Below are positions 1 through 6,519 of a stretch of DNA of 14,102 nucleotides, piece after piece; the stretch's first letter is position 1; each line of letters begins with the position of its first letter. The position numbers and the translations under genes are program-made. This stretch comes from DATFXF01 sp035258565 (GTDB lineage Bacteria; Acidobacteriota; Terriglobia; Acidiferrales; UBA7541), in the NCBI GenBank assembly GCA_035258565.1, contig DATFXF010000380.1, positions 1-14,102 on the forward strand, written 5' to 3'. The notes beneath the pieces were generated by a model. The model did not search any database. It saw only the letters and a program-made list of their open reading frames with translations, and had not been told where the DNA came from.

Positions 1-686
1 CCGCTCGCAATTTCTATTTCCTCGAGGTGAACACGCGCCTCCAGGTTGAACACCCGGTAACCGAAGCGGTGACCGGCTTCGATCTGGTGAAGTTGCAAAT
101 CCAAATCGCCGCGGGAGAGCCCTTGGCCTTCCAGCAGGAAGACGTCCTCCTGCGCGGCCACGCGATCGAGTGCCGCCTCTACGCCGAGGACCCCGACAAC
201 AATTTCTTTCCTTCACCGGGCAAGATCGTCGAGTGCATGGTGCCCTCGGGCCCGGGCATTCGTTTGGATGAGGGGGTCTATGCCGGGTGGACCGTGCCGA
301 TGGAATACGATCCGCTGCTTGGCAAACTGATCGCCTGGGGGAGCGACCGCGTCGAAGCCCTCGCGCGATTGCGCCGTGCGCTTGGGGAGTACCGCGTCAC
401 CGGCATCAAAACCAACGTGGGGCTCTTCCGGCGCATTCTGGCCGATCCCGAATTCGCGCGTGGCGAGATCCATACGCGCTGGCTTGAGGAAAGCCAGCAG
501 GCCACCGAAGCGCGCTTCGACGGTCGAGAAAACAGGCTCGAAGACGCGGCCGTGCTCGCAGCGGTGCTTTGGCATGTTGAGCGAAACGGGGCTTCCGCCG
601 CCAGCGGGCAGAGAGTGGACAAGGCGGAGTCACGCTGGCAGCTGGAAGGCCGCCGCGAGCAGATCGACCGCGCTCCGGAGCGGTGA
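1..686 (+). CDS. Acyl-CoA carboxylase biotin carboxylase subunit, 3' part (5' end outside window)
   Basis: This is the C-terminal part of an ATP-grasp biotin carboxylase, which carboxylates biotin on a carrier protein using ATP and bicarbonate. The reading frame is open from base 3, and the GTG at 27 is an internal valine, not a start: translation from base 3 gives the active-site stretch FYFLEVNTRLQVEHPVTE. The biotin carboxylase C-terminal domain follows, with ECRLYAEDP, GIRLDEGVYAG, YDPLLGKLIAWG and a GIKTNVG motif. After that domain there is a tail of about 60 residues ending in SRWQLEGRREQ, which resembles the start of the BT linker domain in propionyl/methylcrotonyl-type alpha subunits. 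That makes a broad acyl-CoA carboxylase more likely than housekeeping AccC, though accC is a possible label. The stop TGA is at 684-686. The carrier domain is encoded separately at 1165-1680. Confidence 0.93.
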   Translation, partial: ARNFYFLEVNTRLQVEHPVTEAVTGFDLVKLQIQIAAGEPLAFQQEDVLLRGHAIECRLYAEDPDNNFFPSPGKIVECMVPSGPGIRLDEGVYAGWTVPMEYDPLLGKLIAWGSDRVEALARLRRALGEYRVTGIKTNVGLFRRILADPEFARGEIHTRWLEESQQATEARFDGRENRLEDAAVLAAVLWHVERNGASAASGQRVDKAESRWQLEGRREQIDRAPER

Positions 687-730
687 GCCGCGGCCTTGAG
701 TTCTGACAGAAAGAAACTTGGAGCCATGCC

Positions 731-1168
731 ATGAAATGGATCACCCGCCAGCATGTGAAGGTCGATCGGGTCGCCTGCCCTTGGCTGATCCGGCGCTTCA
801 TTGACCCCCAGGCCGAGTTCCTCTTTGCGCCCGAAGCCGAAGTGCTGGCCATCGCGGCGCGCGAAGAGGCTGTGCCGTTCGATATGCCGCGCAATCCGGA
901 GCTGAAGTTCACCCACCACAACGGATTGTGCACCTTTGAGGTACTGGTCCGCGAATTTGACCTGAAAGAGCGGGGACTCGCGCGGCTAGAGAAAATCGTT
1001 CATGCCGCCGACATCCGGGGTGAAGAACACAAGGCCCCCGAAGCGGCGGGTCTGAAGGCCATCGCCGAAGGGTTCGAGGCCATGGGCCTGAGCGACGAGC
1101 AACGCTTAGCCCGCGGCTTCCCCATCTACGACGCGCTCTACGCCTGGTGCGAGAAGCACCCCAAATGA
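731..1168 (+). CDS. ChrB C-terminal-domain protein (chromate resistance family)
   Basis: A 145-residue protein that matches the C-terminal domain of ChrB along its whole length. The hallmark is the N-terminal block MKWITRQHVKVDRVACPWLI followed by RRFIDPQAEFLF; FTHHNGLCTFEVLV and the C-terminal GFPIYDALYAWCEKHP also fit the family. Full-length ChrB has an N-terminal regulatory part, absent here. In chromate operons the family is tied to chromate-responsive control or resistance, but no chrA transporter is visible in this window, so a chromate role is not supported by context. The start is set by GGAG at 720-723, seven bases before ATG 731. Its last codon overlaps the carrier-protein start (ATGA at 1165-1168), so the two are probably translationally coupled. 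No N-terminal signal peptide is seen. Confidence 0.85.
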   Translation: MKWITRQHVKVDRVACPWLIRRFIDPQAEFLFAPEAEVLAIAAREEAVPFDMPRNPELKFTHHNGLCTFEVLVREFDLKERGLARLEKIVHAADIRGEEHKAPEAAGLKAIAEGFEAMGLSDEQRLARGFPIYDALYAWCEKHPK

Positions 1169-1680
1169 CATTTGAGGTGCGTGTCAGCAGCCTCGCCGGC
1201 GCGGGCGCAAAAACACGCCGCGTCGAACTTGCGCGCGAAGCGAGCCGCCTGCGGGTCGCTCTCGAAGGCCGCATGGTTGAGGCCGATGCGGTCCAGGTCG
1301 CGCCCGGCATATATTCCATCCTGCTCGACGGACGGTCGTTCGAGGTGTGCATCGAGCCTGCGCGAGACACCGTGCGCGTGCACGCCGGTGGACAGGTGTT
1401 TTCGGTCGAGGTGCTCGATCCCCGCGCATGGCGCGGAAGGAGCGGTGGCGTACTGGAAGCCGAAGGCCGCCAGCAGATCACCGCGGCAATGCCGGGCAAG
1501 GTTGTGCGCCTGCTCGTGGCCGCGGGAGATACGGTCGAAGCCGGACAGGGACTCCTCGTGGTCGAAGCCATGAAGATGCAGAATGAAATCCACTCGCCCA
1601 AGACCGGCAGGGTGGAACGGCTGTTGGTAAAGGAAGGCCAGGCAGTCAATGCCGGCGACGTCCTTGCTGTGGTCGCCTAG
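1165..1680 (+). CDS. Biotin carboxyl carrier protein of acyl-CoA carboxylase (BT-like linker + biotinyl domain)
   Basis: A 171-residue carrier protein. Residues about 105-171 form a biotinyl/lipoyl attachment domain: AMPGKVV at 108-114 and the biotinylation motif EAMKMQNE, whose acceptor lysine is K137. Residues about 1-95 are a beta-rich region (AREASRLRVALEGR, GIYSILLDGRSFEV, VFSVEVLDP) resembling the BT domain found between the carboxylase and carrier domains in fused alpha subunits. The protein should accept carboxyl groups from the biotin carboxylase at 1-686 and pass them to a carboxyltransferase that is not in this window. ATG 1165 is chosen because it overlaps the stop of the ChrB-like gene (ATGA); an in-frame GTG at 1147 would lengthen it by six residues with no benefit. 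The stop lies 7 bp from the stop of the convergent gene. Confidence 0.93.
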   Translation: MTFEVRVSSLAGAGAKTRRVELAREASRLRVALEGRMVEADAVQVAPGIYSILLDGRSFEVCIEPARDTVRVHAGGQVFSVEVLDPRAWRGRSGGVLEAEGRQQITAAMPGKVVRLLVAAGDTVEAGQGLLVVEAMKMQNEIHSPKTGRVERLLVKEGQAVNAGDVLAVVA

Positions 1681-1687
1681 GAAATCC

Positions 1688-1969
1688 TTATTCCGGTATC
1701 TCTTCGAGCAAGGTGCCCGACGCGAGTGCAGACGGGCTGACTTCGGGCAGAAGCAGGCGGACCTCTTCACCGGCACGGGCCTCCGGGACCAGCGCGTTGT
1801 CGGCGGCGCGTTCGATGGTTACCACACAAGCCTGTACCGGGCGCCCCGCCGAACTGCGGAACGAGACCGGCTGGCCTTCGCGGACGGTGCCGGCTTCCAC
1901 GCGGCCAGCCACCACCGCCCCACCTTCGGCAAGGGGGAAAATTGCTTCGACGGTAAATCGCAGTGCCAC
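1688..1969 (-). CDS. Orphan EF-Tu domain 2-like beta-barrel protein
   Basis: A 93-residue protein that looks like translation-factor GTPase domain 2 standing alone. MALRFTVEAIFPLAEGGAVVAGRVEAGTV parallels the EF-Tu segment where the barrel begins (IEDVF...GTVVTGRVERG). REGQPVSF, RAGEEVRLLL and the closing ALASGTLLEE also match in order and spacing. There is no G domain (no P-loop, no NKxD), so it is not a GTPase; it may bind a protein or RNA, but the role is unknown. The start is GTG at 1967-1969, with AAGGA eight bases upstream on the minus strand. It is separated by 103 bp from the foldase gene upstream and is convergent with the biotin carrier gene, 7 bp apart. Confidence 0.72.
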   Translation of the reverse strand: MALRFTVEAIFPLAEGGAVVAGRVEAGTVREGQPVSFRSSAGRPVQACVVTIERAADNALVPEARAGEEVRLLLPEVSPSALASGTLLEEIPE

Positions 1970-2072
1970 GCTTATGGTCCTTCGATCATCCTCTCCGGCA
2001 TCGTGCTGACGGCGAGGGCCCGCCCCGCGGCACCGAAGTCAGGACTGAGAATACGCTAACGGCAGAGCGGCT

Positions 2073-3146
2073 TTAATTCTTCCCCGGCGGTGGAGGCGTT
2101 TTGACCGCTGTGGGCACCTTGCCTACCGATTCGATGACCTGACGGGCGAGATAGTTGACCACGCGGGCTTGATCGCGCGCGACAGCCAGATAGGCGGCGC
2201 GTAGCAATTGCTCTTTGCGGTTGCGCAGGGTGTCGCGAATCGACTGCTGCACCTTCGGGTCGTTGAGTTCGCGCTGGCCTGGGGCCTCCCGAGCCACCAG
2301 CTTGAGGATGCGGTAGCTATCGCGCAGGGCGATGACGCCGCTCACCTGGCCCGGGTGCAGTGCCAGGACGGTCTTCTTCAGCGCCGGCTCCGATTGTGAG
2401 AGTGCGGACTCGGGGACATAGCCCAGGTCGCCGCCGGTCGCCGCGGTCACCGGATCCTCGGAATAGTCCATCGCGAGTTGGGCAAAGTCGGCGCCGCTGT
2501 TCAGCCGGGCCAGGAGCATGGCCACCTTGCGCCGTGCCTCGGCTTCGGTGGTGGCGTCGTCGTTCTTGCGGTTGCGCACCTGGGGGTCCTTGCGTGGCGT
2601 GACGACGATCTGCCCGATGCGGTATTGCGGCTCGGCAACATCGAACTGCGCGCGGTTTTGGTGGTAGAAGTCGGCGACGTCCTGATCGGTGATGGAGATC
2701 TTGGCCACCACCTCTCGGTTGATCAACTTCTGGATGGAAAGCTGGCGGCGGAGGTCGCGTTTCAGATCGTCCACGGTGACGCCGCGATCTTTCAATTGCC
2801 GCTGGAATTCGTCCTCGGTGTATGGGCTCTTGAACTCCGTGAACTTGTCTTCGACCTCGCCGTCACTGGCTTCAAGCCCCGACTTCTTGGCGCGCTCGAG
2901 GAGAATTTCGTTATTGATCAACTCATCGAGGATGTTCAGCTTGAGCGAGAGCGCCTCTTCTTGCGAGGGCGCCTGACCTTCGGGGTTGACGCGGCTGCGG
3001 TAGTATTTCTCCACTTCGTCGCGCTTGATGTCGTCGCCGTTGACCACGGCCCACACGTCGGCTGACGGCGGCGCCTGCGGCTTGCATCCCGCCAAGCCGA
3101 CCAGCGCTGCGAGGACCCCCCATCGAGTCAGCCCACGTCTCAACAC
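2073..3146 (-). CDS. Peptidyl-prolyl cis-trans isomerase, SurA/PpiC-type lipoprotein
   Basis: A 357-residue parvulin-type foldase, expected outside the cytoplasmic membrane. The N-terminus is a lipoprotein signal: basic MLRRGLTR, a hydrophobic run, and the lipobox LAGC with the lipidated cysteine at C21. A helical SurA_N-like chaperone region follows (about 30-165; VWAVVNGDDIKRDEVEKYY and LNILDELINNEILLERAKKSG). The PpiC domain lies at about 173-285, with FAQLAMDYSEDP, GGDLGYVPESAL and the closing HPGQVSGVI...YRILKLV. The C-terminus is a proline-rich tail (TPPPPGKN). The start is GTG 3146, with AAGGAG four bases upstream; the next codon, TTG, has better spacing and is an alternative. It lies 37 bp downstream of rpmB on the same strand. 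The EpsD/SurA-like family is confident; client proteins are unknown. Confidence 0.9.
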   Translation of the reverse strand: MLRRGLTRWGVLAALVGLAGCKPQAPPSADVWAVVNGDDIKRDEVEKYYRSRVNPEGQAPSQEEALSLKLNILDELINNEILLERAKKSGLEASDGEVEDKFTEFKSPYTEDEFQRQLKDRGVTVDDLKRDLRRQLSIQKLINREVVAKISITDQDVADFYHQNRAQFDVAEPQYRIGQIVVTPRKDPQVRNRKNDDATTEAEARRKVAMLLARLNSGADFAQLAMDYSEDPVTAATGGDLGYVPESALSQSEPALKKTVLALHPGQVSGVIALRDSYRILKLVAREAPGQRELNDPKVQQSIRDTLRNRKEQLLRAAYLAVARDQARVVNYLARQVIESVGKVPTAVKTPPPPGKN

Positions 3147-3183
3147 ACAGCTCCTTCTTCTTGTCCATGCGAGGAAGGATAGC

Positions 3184-3375
3184 TCAGGCGGCCTTCTTCA
3201 CCCGGCCCGAACGCAGACAGGCGGTGCAGACGCGCAGGTGTTTGCGCACGCCGTTGACGACGGCACGGACGCGGCGCAGGTTCGGGTTCCAGCGGCGCCG
3301 ACGAATATTGTTGGCGTGGCTAATGATGTTTCCGTAGCGCGGCCCCTTGCCGCAAATGTCGCATCTCTGGGCCAT
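3184..3375 (-). CDS. rpmB: 50S ribosomal protein L28
   Basis: A 63-residue bL28 protein of normal short length, a structural component of the large ribosomal subunit. The family signature is clear: AQRCDICGKGPRYGN at the N-terminus, then SHANNIRRRRWNPNLRRVR, then VRKHLRVCTACLRSGRVKK. Two CxxC pairs (CDIC and CTAC) are kept, so this is the zinc-binding (C+) form. A strong Shine-Dalgarno (GAGGAG) lies five bases before the ATG on the minus strand. The foldase gene follows 37 bp downstream in the same direction. The 71 bp upstream separates it from the copper-protein gene. Confidence 0.97.
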   Translation of the reverse strand: MAQRCDICGKGPRYGNIISHANNIRRRRWNPNLRRVRAVVNGVRKHLRVCTACLRSGRVKKAA

Positions 3376-3446
3376 TGTTGCTCCTCAAGGAAAAATAGCG
3401 GGCGGAGGAGCACGCCATCCTATCAAAGAACGCCCGCGGCCGGAAG

Positions 3447-4457
3447 CTATTTGTCCCGGCGGCGCAGCGCGGCCATTTGCGTGTCGTTGTCGGGTGCAAA
3501 ATAGCCCACCACGATGCCCATGGCGCCTTCCGGGAGCACCTTGCCGGTCGGATTGTCGTACGCAGCGGTTATGCGGACTCGTTCGCCAGCGTTCAGGCGG
3601 TAGCCCAGCTCCTGCTTCCCGGACCCCACCTTCGCAGAAGGGCCATAGAGATTCACCACGGGCATCGAAACCAAATGGCCCTGCGCATCAAGTTTCGCCT
3701 CCAGCTCGGCCACACGCTCTGTGCGGGTGAGATCCTCGAGAATCAAATGCCGGCCGTAGTCGTGCAGATGTCCGCCGACGCCCAGCAGCGTACCGGAGTA
3801 GCGCAGCGTGAATTCGCCGGAAGTGACGTTCATGCCGGGCCTCAGGTCGTAGGCTGACTGGCCGCACTCCATCACGTCAAACCAGCTTGGATAGATGCTT
3901 TTGAGAGCCGTTCCGCCGGGAGTGACCAGCTGGTATTCGATGCGCATCTCGAGATACGTCCGGGGGTAGCTAAGGTCAGTCGGGTTGTGAAACATGGTGT
4001 TGATGCGGATGCGGTCGCCCTTCGCCACGCGATACCCGTATCCCGGGATGCGCGGCCAGTCGTTCAACTCCCCGCCCGAGCCAAAGATATGCTCCTGCTT
4101 GTTGGGGCAGAGAAAATCAGAGCGGCGCGTGTTCCAGAAGGCTACGTGGTGGAGCAGGCGGCCCGGCTCGGGTTTACCGGCCCCATCCACGAGGCGCGGA
4201 TGATAGGCCACTAGCCACCCGTCAAACGGCACGACCCAGAATTGTTGTGGTGCCTGCGCCACGGCCATGTGGCCCGAGTGCGCCGGGAGATCGAGAGGGC
4301 CCACCCGCAGCAGGAGTACGTGCGAGGCGGTGTCGTTCGTTACCTCGAGCTGCACGCCCGCGGCCGTCTTGTGCATCATTTCGTGATGTTCGTGCTGCGC
4401 ACGAACCGAGCCCGTGGCCAGAGTCGCCAGGCAAGAGAACAAAAGAAGGCGCTTCAT
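3447..4457 (-). CDS. Secreted PHM/DBM-like copper type II monooxygenase-fold protein
   Basis: A 336-residue exported protein. The start is ATG 4457: GGAGG lies five bases upstream and the protein then begins with a clear Sec signal (MKRLLLFSCLATLATGSVRA, cleavage before Q21). The open frame extends to 4634, but that stretch does not look like protein. The mature N-terminus is His/Met-rich (HEHHEMMH, 22-29). The body keeps, in order, motifs equivalent to the copper ligands of peptidylglycine and dopamine monooxygenases: HH at 103-104 (LLHHVAFWNT) and H157 (MFHNPTDLSYP) for the CuA/CuH site; H230xH232 (GGHLHDYGRHL) and M313 (GAMGIVVGYF) for the CuB/CuM site. Only two cysteines remain after the signal (C117, C198), unlike the disulfide-rich animal enzymes. 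Substrate unknown. The family call rests on motif order seen by eye; a non-catalytic copper-binding protein is possible. Confidence 0.68.
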   Translation of the reverse strand: MKRLLLFSCLATLATGSVRAQHEHHEMMHKTAAGVQLEVTNDTASHVLLLRVGPLDLPAHSGHMAVAQAPQQFWVVPFDGWLVAYHPRLVDGAGKPEPGRLLHHVAFWNTRRSDFLCPNKQEHIFGSGGELNDWPRIPGYGYRVAKGDRIRINTMFHNPTDLSYPRTYLEMRIEYQLVTPGGTALKSIYPSWFDVMECGQSAYDLRPGMNVTSGEFTLRYSGTLLGVGGHLHDYGRHLILEDLTRTERVAELEAKLDAQGHLVSMPVVNLYGPSAKVGSGKQELGYRLNAGERVRITAAYDNPTGKVLPEGAMGIVVGYFAPDNDTQMAALRRRDK

Positions 4458-4473
4458 TCGAGCCTCCATCCCT

Positions 4474-4495
4474 GCCGAGCACGAATTCGCTCGGC
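4474..4495 (-). promoter_or_regulatory. Inverted repeat in the leader of the copper protein gene
   Basis: A perfect 7-bp inverted repeat: GCCGAGC at 4474-4480 and GCTCGGC at 4489-4495, with an 8-base spacer that includes GAATTC. It lies 16 bp upstream of ATG 4457 and just before the GGAGG ribosome-binding site on the minus strand. It could be an RNA hairpin controlling translation or an operator. The dyad is seen directly; the function is inference. Confidence 0.4.
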
Positions 4496-4679
4496 GGTGT
4501 TGCCATTCATCATACGCCCGGCTGCCCAGGCGTTCCAGACGGGAGCGCCCGGCAGCGTCAACCCGCCCATGCCTCGCCGACGAGGATTCGCGCGAGCGTC
4601 TCCCCATCGGGAGTGCCCGTTTCCGTAGCGGCACAAGCCACCGGCTCGGAGTATCATGTCTACACGGAAGGACGTGGAA

Positions 4680-5117
4680 ATGATCTCCCAGATCCTAGCG
4701 ACATTATCCTGCGGTATATTCGCCGGAGCCGCAATCTACATTAGTTTTGTAGAACAACCCGCGAGGCTGTCGTGCGGAAGCGCTCTCGCTGTTAGGGAGT
4801 GGAGGTCAAGCTACAAGCGGGGCTCGCGAATGCAGGCCTCTCTGGCTGTCCTTAGCTCTGTTCTCGCCTTCTTCTCCTGGTGGATGCGCGACAACACCGC
4901 TTGGTTGATCGGGGGCCTACTTCTGTTTGCCGTGGTTCCCTTTACGCTGATCTTGGCTTTCCCAACCAACCGGAGGCTTCAGAGTGACGAGCTCGATGTC
5001 TCCTCTGTTCAGGCAGAACAGCTCTTGCGCCGTTGGGGCGGGCTCCACGCGGTCCGCAGCGGACTCAGTTTCCTGGCTTTCTTGATCTTCCTATTTGCCC
5101 TCCAACGCAAGTCCTGA
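4680..5117 (+). CDS. DUF1772 small integral membrane protein
   Basis: A 145-residue membrane protein with about four hydrophobic segments. The first is ILATLSCGIFAGAAIYISFV, next to EQPAR. The others are LAVLSSVLAFFSWWM, WLIGGLLLFAVVPFTLILAF followed by PTNRRL, and SGLSFLAFLIFLFAL, the last preceded by RRWGGLHAVR. The N-terminal G-F-A-G-A-A-x-Y pattern, the NRRL loop after helix three and the W-x-x-L-H-x-x-R before the last helix are typical of DUF1772, a family that includes anthrone-oxygenase-like proteins; the role here is unknown. Start choice: ATG 4680 has AAGG eight bases upstream and opens directly into the first helix; an in-frame ATG at 4656 would add eight residues and also has GGAG nearby. 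It is divergent from the copper protein gene and convergent with the DUF4340 gene. Confidence 0.78.
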   Translation: MISQILATLSCGIFAGAAIYISFVEQPARLSCGSALAVREWRSSYKRGSRMQASLAVLSSVLAFFSWWMRDNTAWLIGGLLLFAVVPFTLILAFPTNRRLQSDELDVSSVQAEQLLRRWGGLHAVRSGLSFLAFLIFLFALQRKS

Positions 5118-5155
5118 CCAGAACACCCACTCGGAAGAAAGGGGCGCAAACCGAT

Positions 5156-6478
5156 CTACTTCTTTGGCGCCGGGCTTGGTTTGATGTCCGCGGCGGCCTT
5201 TTCGAGCTCCCTAACGGCCGCGGCATCGAGCTCGTAAAGAGCAGGTTCGTTCTCTCGCTTGGCCACGTAGCGGTCTCCATTCTTGGAGATGAGAACTTTT
5301 TCGACGTGCTTGCCCTCATTCGACGTTACCGCGAGGTCCAGCACCGGCATCGTAAATCCGCGGTCCACAAACTTACTGGAAGATAGGTCGCGAACACGGT
5401 CCACGAGCATTCTCACGCTGCTCTCATCCATCTTCGTGCCGTTCGACCACCAATCGGAGCCGCTTCGGGCAAGAGTATAGGTCTTCGCGCCGTCGTGCAT
5501 TTCGAGCTTGTCCGGTTCGACAAATCCGAAATCGAAAAGCTTCTTGTGCCTGAAGTCTTCTAGACTCTTGTCGAGTCCGGTTGCGGTTCCGCTGGTAACC
5601 TTGTAGATGCCCTGCACAACGCTAGACTTCGCGTAGTAATTCTCCTTGCTCTTCCGGATCTGCAATTCCTGGGTTCCGGAAGCATCCGTGACTCTTGCAG
5701 TGGCCACGGCGGTGCCGGAGTGAAACGCCGTCGCTGCTTTCTTTTCGTCATCGCTTCCGCTGAAGTCCATCTTTGCGTCCTCGAGTGTGCGAAGCAAGTC
5801 TTCCACCAGGAATTGGTCGGCGCGGAGAGGTCTGGGCTTTACGATCTGCCACTGATCCTTGTTCCGGCCAAACTCGACACTCTGCTTCTTTGCCCACAAC
5901 TCCAGCCGGATGACCTTGTCGGTTTCAAAGGTCATCAACCGCTTGTCCCGCAGCTCCTTCAAGCCCTTGTCGAAGCTGCTCTTGTTGTAGCTCGCGAGCG
6001 TGAATACCCGGGGATCACCGGCGAGGGCTGCGTAGAAGGTGCTGCCCGCAGGCGTGGCGTCACCGATCAGCAGCTTCTCGGTTTTCTTACTCTTCTCGGT
6101 GACGTTCACTTCGATCTGCGGGTCGATCAGACCGTATGGTTCGAGGTTGTCAGCTTTCTCTTCGATCAGGCGGTCGGCACCGAGCGACGACAAAGTCGAC
6201 AGCATACTCGACACTGCGTCCCGGTCCGCTCCGAGCTCTTTCGGAGAGGTGATTTGCCATTTGCCGGCGTCATTTTTGGCGAGCGTTACATCCTCGCCTC
6301 CCTTTTTCTTGATCTCGACTGAGGTGATGTCCGCCTGGTTGATGGTCAGCAGCTTGGGCGGCGTTTCGACGGAGGCCTTGGGGCTGCTTTCTGCCGGCTT
6401 GCGATGGTTGGACCAGTAGAGGGTTCCACTGAGTGCCGCCAGAACAAGAGAGGCAAGGATTAAACCCCGGCTTTTCAT
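5156..6478 (-). CDS. DUF4340 domain-containing protein, last gene of Gld-type ABC operon
   Basis: A 440-residue protein anchored by one N-terminal membrane helix (GLILASLVLAALSGTLYW), with the rest expected outside the membrane. The body contains repeated DUF4340-like modules: KLLTINQADITSVEIKKKGGEDVTLAKNDAGKW, LGADRLIEEKADNLEPYGL, FYAALAGDPRVFTLASYNKSSFDKGLKELRDKRLMTF, and a second copy later with KSLEDFRHKKLFDFGFVEPDKLEM. Paired W/P-rich turns (GKWQITSPKEL and DQWQIVKPRPLRAD) and RDK/RHK-L-F phrases recur, so the protein is internally repetitive. The start is ATG 6478, with AGGA about nine bases upstream; an in-frame start at 6538 would overlap the GldG-like gene and bury the membrane helix. 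The biochemical role is unknown; gene order ties it to the exporter upstream. Confidence 0.88.
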   Translation of the reverse strand: MKSRGLILASLVLAALSGTLYWSNHRKPAESSPKASVETPPKLLTINQADITSVEIKKKGGEDVTLAKNDAGKWQITSPKELGADRDAVSSMLSTLSSLGADRLIEEKADNLEPYGLIDPQIEVNVTEKSKKTEKLLIGDATPAGSTFYAALAGDPRVFTLASYNKSSFDKGLKELRDKRLMTFETDKVIRLELWAKKQSVEFGRNKDQWQIVKPRPLRADQFLVEDLLRTLEDAKMDFSGSDDEKKAATAFHSGTAVATARVTDASGTQELQIRKSKENYYAKSSVVQGIYKVTSGTATGLDKSLEDFRHKKLFDFGFVEPDKLEMHDGAKTYTLARSGSDWWSNGTKMDESSVRMLVDRVRDLSSSKFVDRGFTMPVLDLAVTSNEGKHVEKVLISKNGDRYVAKRENEPALYELDAAAVRELEKAAADIKPSPAPKK

Positions 6479-6519
6479 ATGGGCTTTCCTGAGATTTTCT
6501 GCATTCGGCAGAGGACGGG

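Noticed and set aside
278..919. 213-codon minus-strand open frame
   Set aside because: Antisense to the biotin carboxylase and ChrB-like genes, both of which have clear motifs; its translation looks like low-complexity shadow sequence.
4458..4634. N-terminal extension of the copper protein by 59 residues
   Set aside because: The extension would bury a good signal peptide and the GGAGG ribosome-binding site before ATG 4457, and its composition is Arg/Ser-rich non-protein-like.
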